Source: Paraburkholderia tuberum STM678 (lineage in GTDB: Bacteria > Pseudomonadota > Gammaproteobacteria > Burkholderiales > Burkholderiaceae). From it: a DNA stretch of 64,000 nucleotides. The position numbers were made by a program, and so were the translations under genes. The notes beneath the pieces are model-generated. The model was not told the DNA's origin, ran no database searches, and was given only the letters and a program-made list of their open reading frames with translations. This document shows positions 43,146 through 53,206 of this stretch, piece after piece. Each line of letters begins with the position of its first letter. Within the stretch, counting starts at the first letter, position 1. The stretch covers positions 1 through 64,000 of the forward strand of contig NZ_CADFGP010000028.1 of NCBI RefSeq assembly GCF_902833905.1, in the 5' to 3' direction.

Positions 43146-44564
43146 CTAGCGTTTCTTCTGCAACTGGGGCGTCTCAACCGAAGCTGGTGTCAAGCCGCGA
43201 TCTTCGCGCGCCCCGGCGCGCCCCGGCACGCGCCGGCGCGCGTCGTCGCGGCGATGCACGCACTTGCCGGCCGCATACGTTTCATACACGGCGCGATCGT
43301 CACCGAGCAGCGCGAACGCGAACAGCAGCTCCTCGAGCGATTCGCGCCGCGCGGTGCGGCGCGCGAGCAGCGGCGTCGCCTGCGGATCGAGCACGACGAA
43401 GTCCGCTTCCGAGCCGTCCCTCAGCGTGCCGATCTTGTCGCCGAGATCGAGCGCTTCGGCCGCGCCGGCGGTCGCGAGATAGAACATGCGCGTCGCCGTC
43501 AGATGATGGCCGCCGAGGCGCGCAACCTTGTGCGCTTCGTTCATCGTCTGCAGCATCGAGAACGACGTGCCGCCGCCGACGTCGGTCGCGAGCGCGATCG
43601 GCATGCCGGCCGAGTCGGCCTTGTCGAAGTCGAACAGGCCGCTGCCGAGGAACAGGTTCGAGGTCGGACAGTGCGAGGCGAGCGCGCCGGTTTGCGCCAT
43701 GCGCTTGCGGTCCTCGTCGTCGAGGTAGATGCAATGGCCGTACACCGCGCGACGGCGCAAGAGCCCATAGTGATCGTAGATGTCGAGATAGCTGCGGTGG
43801 CCGGGGAACAGCTCGGCGACCCATTTCACCTCGTCGGTGTTCTCGGCCACGTGGCTCTGAATGAACACGTCCGGATGCAGCCGCGCGAGCGCGCCGCATG
43901 CTTCGAGCTGCGCCTCGGTCGAGGTCGGCGCGAAGCGCGGCGTCAGCGCGTACATCTGGCGGCCGCGATCGTGCCAGCGGCCGATCAGCTTGGCGCTGTC
44001 GTCGTAGCCCGATTGCGCGGTGTCGCGCAGGAACGCGGGGCAGTGGCGGTCCATCAGCACCTTGCCCGCGACCATGCGCAAATTGCGCGCTTCGCTCTCG
44101 GCGAAGAGGGCGTCGGCGGATTCCTTGTGCACCGTGCAGTACACGAGCGCGGTCGTCGTGCCGCAGGCGAGCAGTTCGTCGAGGAAAAAGCTCGCCGTGT
44201 CGCGGGCGTGCGCGATGTCGGCGAAGCGGCGCTCGGTTGGGAACGTGTACGTGTCGAGCCACGGCAGCAGACCCGGCGCCGGCGACGCAATCATGTCGGT
44301 CTGCGGATAGTGGATGTGGGTATCGATGAAGCCCGGCACGATCAGCTTGTCGCGCCGCTCCACGACCTGCGTGCCGGGCGCGAGCCGCGACGCGAGCGCC
44401 GCATACGCGTCCGCCGCGACGACGCGGCCGTCTTCCACGATCAGGAGACCGTCCTCGTGGAACACCACGGCGTTCGGCGCGTGCGCCGGATCGCCGTTGA
44501 AGGTCAGCAGAGGGGCGCGGAATGCCGCTTGCGCCACTTGCGCGGTATGAGCCGATTCAGTCAT
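43146..44564 (-). CDS. guaD: Guanine deaminase
   Basis: A 472-residue amidohydrolase converting guanine to xanthine and ammonia. The zinc site is present: PGFIDTHIHYPQTDM, SHVAENTDE, GHCIYLDD and the Asp in ALATDVGGGTSFSMLQ. The late segment KIGTLRDGSEADFVVLDP is typical. About 30 residues rich in Arg (DDARRRVPGRAGAREDRG) follow the usual end, reaching towards the foreign insert; the final residues could be non-native. It is the last gene of the minus-strand purine operon, 165 bases after the deaminase gene. Confidence 0.93.
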   Translation of the reverse strand: MTESAHTAQVAQAAFRAPLLTFNGDPAHAPNAVVFHEDGLLIVEDGRVVAADAYAALASRLAPGTQVVERRDKLIVPGFIDTHIHYPQTDMIASPAPGLLPWLDTYTFPTERRFADIAHARDTASFFLDELLACGTTTALVYCTVHKESADALFAESEARNLRMVAGKVLMDRHCPAFLRDTAQSGYDDSAKLIGRWHDRGRQMYALTPRFAPTSTEAQLEACGALARLHPDVFIQSHVAENTDEVKWVAELFPGHRSYLDIYDHYGLLRRRAVYGHCIYLDDEDRKRMAQTGALASHCPTSNLFLGSGLFDFDKADSAGMPIALATDVGGGTSFSMLQTMNEAHKVARLGGHHLTATRMFYLATAGAAEALDLGDKIGTLRDGSEADFVVLDPQATPLLARRTARRESLEELLFAFALLGDDRAVYETYAAGKCVHRRDDARRRVPGRAGAREDRGLTPASVETPQLQKKR

Positions 44565-44729
44565 GGAAAAGCTGTCTCCGAATGTTGAAAGCTGGGCGGC
44601 GCAGGCAGCGGCAGCGGCTTCCCGGTTCGGGTCGTTGCCGTTTGCACGAACGAAGCGAAGCCGCCGGCCGCCGACGTCGGTCGAGGCCCGTCAGTTGAAA
44701 TCCGTCGGCGCGCGGCTCAGTGCTGCCAC

Positions 44730-45779
44730 TCAGTGCCGCCAATACGCGTCGAGCTTACCGATCAGCATGGCGCGTTCCTCGGGCGTCACGAACGACGCCT
44801 CGAAGCCGTTGCGGATGATCGTGTAGACCTCGGCGTCGTCGAGCTTCAGCGCGTCGATCGTCGCCAGATAGTTCGCGTTCACGTAGCCGCCGAAATAGGC
44901 CGGATCGTCGGAATTGACGGTCACCGCGACGCCGCGATCGAGCAGGTCTTTCAGCGTGTGCCTGGTCAGGTCGTCGAACACGCACAGCTTCAGGTTCGAT
45001 AGCGGGCACACGGTCAGCGCGACGCGCGTATCGGCGAGACGCGTAACGAGCGCGGGGTCCTCGATGCTGCGCACGCCGTGATCGACGCGGTCGACCTTCA
45101 GCACGTCGAGCGCTTCGTAGATGTAGGACGGCGGGCCTTCCTCGCCCGCATGCGCGACGAGCTTCAGACCGAGCGCGCGCGCCTTCGCGAACACGCGCTC
45201 GAACTTCGACGGCGGATGACCGCGTTCCGACGAATCGAGCCCGACGCCGATCAGCCGATGCTCGTACTGCTCGAACAGCGGCAGCGCTTCGTCGAAGGTG
45301 GCGAGCGCATCGTCCTCGGACAGATGGCGCAGGAAACACAGGATCAGCTTGCTCGACATGCCGCGCTTCTCCGCGTCGGCGAGCGCGCGTTCGATGCCGG
45401 CCACGACGGTCGCGATCCGCACGCCGCGCTCGGTATGGGTCTGCGGGTCGAAAAAGATTTCGCTATGCACGACGTTGTCGGCGAGACAGCGCTCGACGTA
45501 GGCGATCGTCATGTCGTAAAAGTCCTGCTCGTGCAGCAGCACGCTCGCGCCCGCGTAGTAGATGTCGAGGAACGATTGCAGGTCGGTGAACGCATAGGCG
45601 GCGCGCAAGGCTTCCACCGAGTCGTAGGCGAGCTTCACGCCGTTGCGTTGCGCGAGCGCGAAAATCAGCTCGGGTTCGAGCGAGCCTTCGATGTGGATAT
45701 GCAGCTCGGCCTTCGGTGCGCGCGCGGTTTTGTCGGCGAGCGTAACGGAGGAAACAGGGGTAGCGGTTGTCGGGTTCAT
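44730..45779 (-). CDS. Adenine/adenosine deaminase family protein (Aah1-like)
   Basis: ATG 45779 gives 349 residues; the frame continues upstream only as a shadow of xdhC. The metal motif is KAELHIHIEGSLEPELIF (H27, H29), followed by the catalytic HAGEEG, VDHGVRSIEDP and NSDDPAYFGGY. The HIHIEG-type first motif and the length fit the adenine deaminase branch better than the HCHLDG-type adenosine deaminases, so adenine to hypoxanthine is the likelier reaction. Its place between xdhC and guaD fits feeding hypoxanthine to xanthine dehydrogenase. Confidence 0.85.
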   Translation of the reverse strand: MNPTTATPVSSVTLADKTARAPKAELHIHIEGSLEPELIFALAQRNGVKLAYDSVEALRAAYAFTDLQSFLDIYYAGASVLLHEQDFYDMTIAYVERCLADNVVHSEIFFDPQTHTERGVRIATVVAGIERALADAEKRGMSSKLILCFLRHLSEDDALATFDEALPLFEQYEHRLIGVGLDSSERGHPPSKFERVFAKARALGLKLVAHAGEEGPPSYIYEALDVLKVDRVDHGVRSIEDPALVTRLADTRVALTVCPLSNLKLCVFDDLTRHTLKDLLDRGVAVTVNSDDPAYFGGYVNANYLATIDALKLDDAEVYTIIRNGFEASFVTPEERAMLIGKLDAYWRH

Positions 45780-45826
45780 CGTGGTTTGGAATTGTGTGTT
45801 GGGTAACGAGCGGCGCCGGCCGCGTA

Positions 45827-46843
45827 TCAAACCGCCTGCGTCGGGTGGCGCGCACCCGCGTTCGCCTCGACGGCCTGCAGCACCTGCGCGGCCGCCGAAA
45901 TCGCGATGACCTCGGGCGACTTGTCGACGATGCCGTCGACGCCGAGCGGACATTTCATCCGCGCGATCCGCGCCGGATCGATGCCGCGAGCCGCGAGCCG
46001 ATGCTCGAACTGCTTGCGCTTGGTATGCGAGCCGATCATGCCGAAGAACGCGAAGTCGCCGCGCCGCAGGATGCGTTCGGCCAGTTCGAGATCGCGCGCG
46101 TGGTTGTGCGTCATCACGACGAAGTACGTGTTCGGCGCGGCCTGATCGATCGCCTCGTCGGGTGCGTCGTTCGCGTCGATCCTCACGTTCGGCGCGTGCA
46201 GCGCATCGAGCGACGGAAACTGCGCGTCGCGCTCGTCGACCCAGCGCACCGTGCAAGGCAGTGTCGCCAGCACGCGCACGAGCGCCGCGCCGACGTGACC
46301 GGCGCCGAACAGCACGACGGCGAATTCGCCCGGCGCGATGGTTTCGGTCAGGAGCGCGCTGCTGTCGTCGAAACCGGCGCCGTCCCACAGCAGACAGTCG
46401 GCGCCGTCGATGCCGGGCTCGGGCTCGGACAGCATCACCGCATCCGGCGCGGGGCCGAATGATACGCTGCGCACCGTCGATTGCCCCGCCGCGAGGCGCT
46501 TGGCGAGCGACGTGAGCCAGCCGAGATCGCCGACGTCGAGCCGCTCGAACGCGAGGATCACGGCGCCGCCGCAGCACTGGCCGAGGCTCGGCCCCAGCGC
46601 GAAGCGTTCGAGCCGCCGCATGTGGGGCGCGCGCATGCCGTCGCGCAGCACCTGGCGCGCGGTCTCGATCGCCTTCCATTCGAGGTGGCCGCCGCCAATC
46701 GTATGCTTGGCCGCCTCGCGCGTGACGATCATCTTCGTGCCGGCTTCGCGCGGCGCCGAACCTTCGACGCGCGCGACCGTCACCAGCACGGCGGCGTCGC
46801 CATGCGCGAGCAGATGTTGCAGGTCAGTGAGCCAGGCTTGCAT
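45827..46843 (-). CDS. xdhC: Xanthine dehydrogenase accessory protein XdhC
   Basis: A 338-residue chaperone that carries and sulfurates the molybdenum cofactor before insertion into XdhB. The N-terminal XdhC/CoxI domain has VTVARVEGSAPREAGTKMIV, the family GGGHLEWKAIE and the GQCCGGAV cysteines. The C-terminal part is a Rossmann domain (FAVVLFGAGHVGAALVR). MIGSHTKRKQFEHRL and CPLGVDG then complete the family pattern. It overlaps the end of xdhB by 20 bases. Confidence 0.95.
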   Translation of the reverse strand: MQAWLTDLQHLLAHGDAAVLVTVARVEGSAPREAGTKMIVTREAAKHTIGGGHLEWKAIETARQVLRDGMRAPHMRRLERFALGPSLGQCCGGAVILAFERLDVGDLGWLTSLAKRLAAGQSTVRSVSFGPAPDAVMLSEPEPGIDGADCLLWDGAGFDDSSALLTETIAPGEFAVVLFGAGHVGAALVRVLATLPCTVRWVDERDAQFPSLDALHAPNVRIDANDAPDEAIDQAAPNTYFVVMTHNHARDLELAERILRRGDFAFFGMIGSHTKRKQFEHRLAARGIDPARIARMKCPLGVDGIVDKSPEVIAISAAAQVLQAVEANAGARHPTQAV

Positions 46844-49313
46844 CCGGCGATTCTCCGTGGGGGGCCGCGTGGGGCGTTTGCGCGGCGGGTTGCGTGTTTG
46901 TGTCGGGGCTATCGGGGTGCGCGGCGGCTTCGGTCGGATCTGCGTTCTGCGACGCGTTCATCGCACTCAACGTGTCCAGCGCATCGAGTATCGCCTCGGG
47001 CGTCGCCGGCGCGCGCAACGGCGGAGCATGTCGCGCGCCCGGCACTGCGGCCGCGATCGCGTCGCGAATCGCGAGAAACACCGAAAACGGCAGCAGCAAC
47101 GGCGGCTCGCCGACCGCCTTCGAGCGGAACACGGTCGGCTCGGCGTTGCTGTTGTCGTAGAGCCGAACGTGGAACGCGGCGGGCGTGTCGCTGACCGCGG
47201 GAATCTTGTACGTCGACGGCGCGTGCGTCATCAGGCGGCCGTCGCGGCTCCACCATAGCTCTTCAGTGGTGAGCCAGCCCATGCCCTGAATGAAGCCGCC
47301 TTCGATCTGGCCGAGATCGATCGCCGGATTGATCGACTGGCCCGCGTCGTGCAGCAAGTCCGCGCGCAGGAGCTTCCACTCGCCGGTCAGCGTATCGACG
47401 ACGACCTCCGACACCGCCGCACCATACGCGAAGTAATAGAACGGATGACCGGTCAGCGACTTCGCATCCCAATGCACTTTCGGCGTCGCGTAGAAACCGT
47501 CCGACCACAACTGCACGCGCGCGAGATACGCGGCGTTGACGAGCTGTTCGAACGGCAGCGCGCCGCCGTTCACCGACACGCTGCCGCGCGCGAACTGCAC
47601 GTCGTTCGCGTCGCCACCGAGCTGGCGCGCCGCGAGTTCGGCGAGCCGCGCGCGGATCGTCCGCGCGGCGGCTTCGGCGGCCATGCCGTTCAGGTCGCTG
47701 CCGGTCGAGGCCGCGGTCGCCGACGTGTTGGCGATCTTCGAGGTATCGGTCGCGGTCACCCGGACGCGCGATAGCGGCAAGCCGAACTGATTCGCGACCA
47801 CTTGCGCGACTTTCGTGTTGAGCCCCTGGCCCATCTCGGTGCCGCCGTGATTGACGAGCACGGAGCCGTCCTTGTACACGTGCACGAGCGCGCCGGCCTG
47901 ATTCAGGAACGGCACGTTGAACGAGATGCCGAACTTGACCGGCGAAAACGCGAGGCCGCGTTTGAGCACGGGACTCTTCGCATTGAATTCGGCGAGTGCC
48001 GCGCGACGCGCGCGGTAGTCACTCGAATCTAGCAGCGCGTCGGTCAGCGGCGCGATGATGTTGTCTTCGACGCGTTGTCCGTACGGCGTCGTATCGCGTT
48101 CGCCGACGCCGTAGTAATTCGCGAGCCGCACGTCGAGGGGATCGAGCCGCAGCTCGCGCGCGATGCCGTCGAGCAGCACCTCCATCACGAGCGCGCCTTG
48201 CGGTCCGCCGAAGCCGCGAAACGCGGTGTTCGACTGCGTATTGGTCTTGCAGCACAGCGCGACGATATCGACGTCGGACAGGTAGTACGCGTTGTCGACG
48301 TGGCACACCGCGCGCGTCGCGACCGCGCCGGACAGATCCGCGGAATAGCCGGCGCGCAATGCGATTTCGACGCGCACGCCAAGCAGGCGGCCTTGCTCGT
48401 CGAAGCCCGCTTCGTACTCGTAGACTGCATCGTGGCGCTTGCCGGTGATCAGAAAGTCGTCGTCGCGATCGGCGCGCAGCTTGACCGGGCGACGCAGGCG
48501 TTGCGCCGCAAGCGCGGCCACGCACGCGAACAGCGCCGATTGCGATTCCTTGCCGCCGAAGCCGCCGCCCATGCGCCGGCATTCGCAGACGACGTTATGC
48601 GCGGGCCAGTCGAGCATGTGCGCGACGACCTGCTGCATCTCGCTCGGATGCTGCGTCGAGCTGTAGACGAGCATGCCGTCCATTTCCTTCGGCACCGCAT
48701 AGGCGATCTGGCCTTCGAGATAGAACTGCTCCTGGCCGCCGACCTCGAACGTGCCGGCCAGTCGATGCGGCGCGGCGGCGATCTTCGCGTCGGGGTTGCC
48801 GCGCCGCAAATGCAGTGGCGGCAGCACGAACTGCTTCGCGGCTTTCGCATCGGCGACGGTGAGGATCGCGTCGAGCGGCTCGTAGCGGATCACGTCGTCG
48901 CTTTTCGCGAGCGCGGCGGCGCGACGTGCGAGTTCGTGGCTCTCGGCGATCACCGCGAAGACCGGCTGGCCCAGATAGAGCACTTCGCCGTCGGCGAGGA
49001 TCGGATCGTCGTGCAGCACCGGGCCGCAATTGTTTTCGCCGGGGATATCGTCGGCACTCAGCACCGCGATCACGCCGGGCGCGTTTCTCACCGCGTCGAG
49101 ATCCATCGACACGATGCGCGCATGCGCATGGCGCGACAGGCCGAGCGCCGCGTGCAGCGTGCCGTGCAGCTCGGCGATGTCGTCCGTGTAGGTCGCTTCG
49201 CCGCTCACGTGCAGCGCGGCGGATTCGTGCGGCAGCGGTACGCCGATCGACGCGTCCTCGCGTTGATCGGCACGCGCGCCCGCGGGTTCGATAAAGGCAT
49301 CGGTCCGGTTCAT
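46824..49313 (-). CDS. xdhB: Xanthine dehydrogenase, molybdopterin subunit
   Basis: ATG 49313 gives 829 residues. The large subunit oxidises hypoxanthine and xanthine at the Mo site. It has the N-terminal ATYTDDI and HAHARI motifs, GGGFGGKESQ, the FRGFGGPQG loop, GGTEMGQGLNTK and the catalytic Glu in KAVGEPPLLLP. The last 50 residues are a Pro/Ala/His-rich tail, longer than usual. The start codon overlaps the xdhA stop (ATGA), so the two subunits are translationally coupled. Confidence 0.96.
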   Translation of the reverse strand: MNRTDAFIEPAGARADQREDASIGVPLPHESAALHVSGEATYTDDIAELHGTLHAALGLSRHAHARIVSMDLDAVRNAPGVIAVLSADDIPGENNCGPVLHDDPILADGEVLYLGQPVFAVIAESHELARRAAALAKSDDVIRYEPLDAILTVADAKAAKQFVLPPLHLRRGNPDAKIAAAPHRLAGTFEVGGQEQFYLEGQIAYAVPKEMDGMLVYSSTQHPSEMQQVVAHMLDWPAHNVVCECRRMGGGFGGKESQSALFACVAALAAQRLRRPVKLRADRDDDFLITGKRHDAVYEYEAGFDEQGRLLGVRVEIALRAGYSADLSGAVATRAVCHVDNAYYLSDVDIVALCCKTNTQSNTAFRGFGGPQGALVMEVLLDGIARELRLDPLDVRLANYYGVGERDTTPYGQRVEDNIIAPLTDALLDSSDYRARRAALAEFNAKSPVLKRGLAFSPVKFGISFNVPFLNQAGALVHVYKDGSVLVNHGGTEMGQGLNTKVAQVVANQFGLPLSRVRVTATDTSKIANTSATAASTGSDLNGMAAEAAARTIRARLAELAARQLGGDANDVQFARGSVSVNGGALPFEQLVNAAYLARVQLWSDGFYATPKVHWDAKSLTGHPFYYFAYGAAVSEVVVDTLTGEWKLLRADLLHDAGQSINPAIDLGQIEGGFIQGMGWLTTEELWWSRDGRLMTHAPSTYKIPAVSDTPAAFHVRLYDNSNAEPTVFRSKAVGEPPLLLPFSVFLAIRDAIAAAVPGARHAPPLRAPATPEAILDALDTLSAMNASQNADPTEAAAHPDSPDTNTQPAAQTPHAAPHGESPDASLAH

Positions 49314-50851
49314 CACGGCGACTCCTTCACGACGATTGCGTTGGCCTCGAACGCGAACGCGTTCACGTCGCAGAGCGCGAGCGGCGCGTCGTCGCGCGTT
49401 TCGAGGTAGAAGCGCCACAGCAGATTGCGCGCGACCCTCAGCCGATACGCGCTCGACGCGCGCATGTCGGTGAGCGGCTGGTAGTCGGCGGCGAGCGCGT
49501 CCATCGCGCGACGGGCCGTCGGTTCGTTCCACGCCGCGCCGTTGAGCGCGGCTTCGGTATGCGCGGCCCGCTTCGGCGTCGCCGCCATGCCGCCGAACGC
49601 GACCCGCGCCGCGCGGATCGTGCCATCTTCCGCGACGTGCAGCGCAAACGCCGCGCACACCGCCGAGATGTCCTGGTCGTAACGCTTCGCCACCTTGTAG
49701 GTGCGAAACCGCAGCGCGTCAGCCGGGCGAGGCACGCGCAGCGCGCTGACGAATTCGCCTTCCGCGAGCGTGGTCTTCTGATAGCCGAGGTAGAACGCGT
49801 CGAGCGGCACGTTGCGGGTCGTGTGATCGCGGCGCAACTCGACGTCGGCGCCGAGCGCGAGCAGCGCCGGCATCGAATCGCCGATCGGCGAGCCGTTCGC
49901 GACGTTGCCGCCGAGCGTGCCCGCATTGCGGATCGGCAGCGATGCGAAGCGCGTCCATAGTTCGGCGAGTTCGGGGTAGTCGGCGGTGAGCGCCGCGTAC
50001 GCGTCTTCGAGCGTGACCGCCGCACCGATGGTCAGCGTTTGCGCGTCGCGCGCGATCGTCTTCAGTTCCGCGACGTTGCCGGTGTACAGCAAGTCGCCGA
50101 GATCGCGGAACTGCTTGGTGACCCACAAGCCGACGTCGGTGCTGCCCGCGACGATGCGCGCGTCCGGGTGCTGCGCGCGCAGCGTCGCGAACGCGTCGAG
50201 CGTGAGCGGGGCGTGGAAGGTGGGCGAGCCGAAGGCGGCGCCGCGGATGCCGGGCGCGCTGTATTCGAACGTGTCTTCGCGTTGCAGTGTGCGCAGCGTG
50301 GTCGCGATGGCCTCGCGGTCGAGCGCGACGCGCGGATGCTGCGCGTAGTCGAACATCTTCTGCGCGGCGTCGATGATCGGCCGGTAGCCCGTGCAGCGGC
50401 ACAGATTGCCGGACAGCGCGGCGTCGATTTCATCGCGGGTCGGCAGGCCGGCGCTGACGGGCTGGTTCTCGTAGAGCGCCCACATCGACATGACGAAGCC
50501 GGGTGTGCAGAAGCCGCATTGCGAACCGTGGCAGTCGACCAGCGCCTGCTGCACCGGATGCAGCGCGCCGTTCGCGGCGCGCAGGTCTTCGACGGTGAAG
50601 AGGGCGCGGCCGTCGAGTGTCGGCAGGAACTGGATGCAGGCGTTGACCGCCTTCAACGTGAGGTCGCCGCGCGCATCGAGTTCGCCGATCACGACCGTGC
50701 ATGCGCCGCAGTCGCCTTCCGCGCAGCCTTCCTTGGTGCCGGTGCAGCGCAAGTCCTCGCGCAGGTGCTGCAGCACGGTGCGCGTCGCCGGCACGCCTGC
50801 GACCTCGCGGACGGACCCCTGGTGGTAGAAGCGGATGGTTTGCGTTGTCAT
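49313..50851 (-). CDS. xdhA: Xanthine dehydrogenase, FeS/FAD subunit
   Basis: ATG 50851 gives 512 residues beginning TTQTIRFYHQGSV; a start 14 codons earlier is less typical. Two [2Fe-2S] clusters are clear: CTGTKEGCAEGDCGACTV, and CGFCTPGFVMS with LCRCTGYRPI. The FAD domain follows (AGSTDVGLWVTKQFRDL, AGTLGGNVANGSPIGDSMPA), then the CO dehydrogenase flavoprotein C-terminal domain. It passes electrons from the Mo subunit to NAD+. It is the first gene of the purine operon. Confidence 0.96.
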   Translation of the reverse strand: MTTQTIRFYHQGSVREVAGVPATRTVLQHLREDLRCTGTKEGCAEGDCGACTVVIGELDARGDLTLKAVNACIQFLPTLDGRALFTVEDLRAANGALHPVQQALVDCHGSQCGFCTPGFVMSMWALYENQPVSAGLPTRDEIDAALSGNLCRCTGYRPIIDAAQKMFDYAQHPRVALDREAIATTLRTLQREDTFEYSAPGIRGAAFGSPTFHAPLTLDAFATLRAQHPDARIVAGSTDVGLWVTKQFRDLGDLLYTGNVAELKTIARDAQTLTIGAAVTLEDAYAALTADYPELAELWTRFASLPIRNAGTLGGNVANGSPIGDSMPALLALGADVELRRDHTTRNVPLDAFYLGYQKTTLAEGEFVSALRVPRPADALRFRTYKVAKRYDQDISAVCAAFALHVAEDGTIRAARVAFGGMAATPKRAAHTEAALNGAAWNEPTARRAMDALAADYQPLTDMRASSAYRLRVARNLLWRFYLETRDDAPLALCDVNAFAFEANAIVVKESP

Positions 50852-51049
50852 GGCGAATCGGAAGACAGTGCGGACCGGGCGCGCGTTACGCATGGGGTCG
50901 CAAAAAGCCGGCCTCGCGCACGTAGATCGCCATCCATACCCGAAGATAGCACTACCCCGGCCCGAAAATATTTCCCGTGTCGCATGAAGCTCATGCGGCG
51001 GCGGTCATGATCCGGGTACGATTCGCGCCGAGGCGGGAACGTCGCGCAG

Positions 51050-51099
51050 AAAAAACGCCGGACTTCGGTGCCCGGCATGGGCAACACGAAGTCCGGCGT
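51050..51099 (-). terminator. Terminator downstream of dsbB
   Basis: A 13-bp perfect stem ACGCCGGACTTCG/CGAAGTCCGGCGT (51055-51067 and 51087-51099) encloses a second small hairpin (GTGCCC/GGGCAC-like). On the minus strand it is followed by a run of six T. It lies about 90 bases past the dsbB stop. Confidence 0.85.
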
Positions 51100-51188
51100 C
51101 ATTGGCGATGCGAATCGGTAAGCGCCCTGGCGGCGAGTTCGGCGCTTCAGACGGCGTTCGAAGCTCGCTCGACCAGGTTTCACCGCCG

Positions 51189-51698
51189 TCAGGCCACCCG
51201 ACGGCGATTGCGCACGAGGCTCAGCACCAGCGCGACGAACGCGACGATAAACGCGACGCCCGACCACATCGGCAGCGTCAGCCCGAGAATCGGCGGATAG
51301 GCGGTTTCGCACAGGCCCGCGACCTTGAACACGCTCGGCAGCCAGTGCGCGGGGGGCAGGCTGTCGACCACCGGTTGCAGTGCGTCGAAGCCGCAGCTGA
51401 AGCCAGGATTCGCCTGGATGTACACATGGCGCGCCGCGGTCGCGATGCCGGCCAGCGCCGACAGCGCCGCCATCACTTCGAGCAGGCGCACGCCGCGCCA
51501 GCGCCTGAAGCTCGCGCCGAGGAACGCGAAGATCGCGATCAGCAGGAAGAAATAGCGCTGGATGATGCACAGCGGGCACGGGTCTTCGCGCAGGCCGAAC
51601 TGCAGATACAACGCACCGCCCACGAGGGCGAGGCAGATCAGGCCGAGCAGAACCAGCAGGGTGCGCTCGCGGCGCAGCATTGCGGAGTCGTTAGTCAT
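51189..51698 (-). CDS. dsbB: Disulfide bond formation protein B
   Basis: A 169-residue inner-membrane quinone reductase that reoxidises DsbA. Four membrane helices are present. The first redox pair is in DPCPLCIIQRYFF (C-P-L-C, about 41-44), and the second pair lies in the second periplasmic loop (GFSCGFDALQP and KVAGLCE). The conserved Arg beside the first pair (QRYFF) contacts quinone. Usual length. It is transcribed alone and followed by a strong terminator. Confidence 0.95.
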   Translation of the reverse strand: MTNDSAMLRRERTLLVLLGLICLALVGGALYLQFGLREDPCPLCIIQRYFFLLIAIFAFLGASFRRWRGVRLLEVMAALSALAGIATAARHVYIQANPGFSCGFDALQPVVDSLPPAHWLPSVFKVAGLCETAYPPILGLTLPMWSGVAFIVAFVALVLSLVRNRRRVA

Positions 51699-51826
51699 GG
51701 ATCATCGATTGGTCTGGAGACGAAAGGGCGGGTGCCCGCGATTCTAGCGCGAACCCCGGCCGCGCCACTTATTGCCTGAACATTGGCGCGGCGGCGACCG
51801 CGCCGGGCAGCCAACCCCGGCCCTCT

Positions 51827-53206
51827 TTACCGGATCGCTTTCAGCACTGCCTCGGCCGCGCGGCCGATCGCGAGCAGCGCGTCGTCGGCGTGCGGTGCGC
51901 CCGCCAGCATCAGGCCGACCGGCGCGTCGCCGCGCAGATGGCACGGCAGCGACAGCGCGCAGCTATCGAGGAAGTTGAACGCGCTCGGATTGCGCAGGAT
52001 CAGCGCATTGGTGCGGCCGAACGCGTCGTCGTCGTTGAGCAGGTCGGCGAGGCGCGGCGGCACGACCGGCACGGTCGGCGCGACGACCGCGTCGAAACGC
52101 TGCCACAGCGTGCGCGCGGCTTCGTCGAGCATCGCGTCGCGCTCGGCGACGAGGTCCAGATAATCGACCGCGCTGGCCGGCTGCCCCTTCATGATGCGCA
52201 CGAGCACGCGCGGATCGTACTGCTCGCGATGCTTGTCGAGCAGCGGACGATGCCACGCATACGCCTCGATCGACGAAAAGCCGAAGCGGTTGATCTCCGG
52301 CAGCCGGTCGAGCGGCGCGAAGCGCACCTCGCTGACGATCGCGCCGGCCGCCTCCAGATGCTTGAGCGCGGTATCGATCGCGCGCGCGACTTCGGGCTCG
52401 ACGCCGTCGGTCACGAAATTGGTCAGCACGCCGAGGCGCACGCCTTCGAGCGGCCGCGCGGCCGGGATGCGCGGCTCGAGCCCGGCGAGCATCCGGTCGA
52501 CCAGCGCGCAGCATGCGACCGACACGCCGATCGGCCCGAACGAATCGAGCGTCGACGACAGCGGCACGCCGCCCTGCTTCGGGATGCGCGCGGCGGTCGG
52601 CTTGAAGCCGGTCAGCCCGCACAAGGCGGCCGGGATGCGGATCGAGCCGCCGGTGTCGGTGCCGAGCGCGACCGCGGCCATGCCGTCGGCGACCGATGCG
52701 GCCGCGCCCGACGACGAGCCGCCCGAAATCCGCTCGTCGCCCTTCACGCCGCGCCGGTACGGCGACAGCGGATGGCCGTAGTGCGGATTCAGGCCGAGTC
52801 CGGAAAACGCGAACTCGCTCATGTTGGTCCGCCCGACGATCACGGCGCCGGCCCGCTTCAGACGCGCGACCGCGACCGCGTCGGCCTTCGCGGCGGGCGC
52901 GTCGGCGAGCACGACGGAGCCCGCGCGGGTCGGCTGGCCTTCGATGTCGAACAGGTCCTTGACCGACACGGGAATCCCGGCGAGCGGCGAGAGCACGGTG
53001 CCGGCCGCGCGCAGGCGGTCGTGCGCGTCGGCGGCGGCGCGCGCGGCGTCGGTGTCGACGTGCATGAAGACGGCGGCGCCCTGGCCAGCCGGATCGGCGA
53101 TCCGGTCCAGCGCGGTTTCGACGAGCGCGCGGCTCGTCGTGCGGCCGGCGGCGAGATCGGCGGCAAGCTGGGCAAGCGGCGGGAAAGGGGCGAATTCAGT
53201 GGCCAT
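51827..53206 (-). CDS. Amidase signature family hydrolase
   Basis: A 459-residue enzyme with the Ser-cisSer-Lys triad: Lys in PVSVKDLFDIEG, the cis-Ser in ISGGSSSGAAAS and the nucleophile in GTDTGGSIRIPAA. The rest matches amidases of the GatA/AtzF group, but the sequence alone does not show the substrate. No gatB/gatC or urea-degradation gene is adjacent, so a stand-alone amidase is most likely. The gene is divergent from the CPA2 antiporter. Confidence 0.9.
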   Translation of the reverse strand: MATEFAPFPPLAQLAADLAAGRTTSRALVETALDRIADPAGQGAAVFMHVDTDAARAAADAHDRLRAAGTVLSPLAGIPVSVKDLFDIEGQPTRAGSVVLADAPAAKADAVAVARLKRAGAVIVGRTNMSEFAFSGLGLNPHYGHPLSPYRRGVKGDERISGGSSSGAAASVADGMAAVALGTDTGGSIRIPAALCGLTGFKPTAARIPKQGGVPLSSTLDSFGPIGVSVACCALVDRMLAGLEPRIPAARPLEGVRLGVLTNFVTDGVEPEVARAIDTALKHLEAAGAIVSEVRFAPLDRLPEINRFGFSSIEAYAWHRPLLDKHREQYDPRVLVRIMKGQPASAVDYLDLVAERDAMLDEAARTLWQRFDAVVAPTVPVVPPRLADLLNDDDAFGRTNALILRNPSAFNFLDSCALSLPCHLRGDAPVGLMLAGAPHADDALLAIGRAAEAVLKAIR

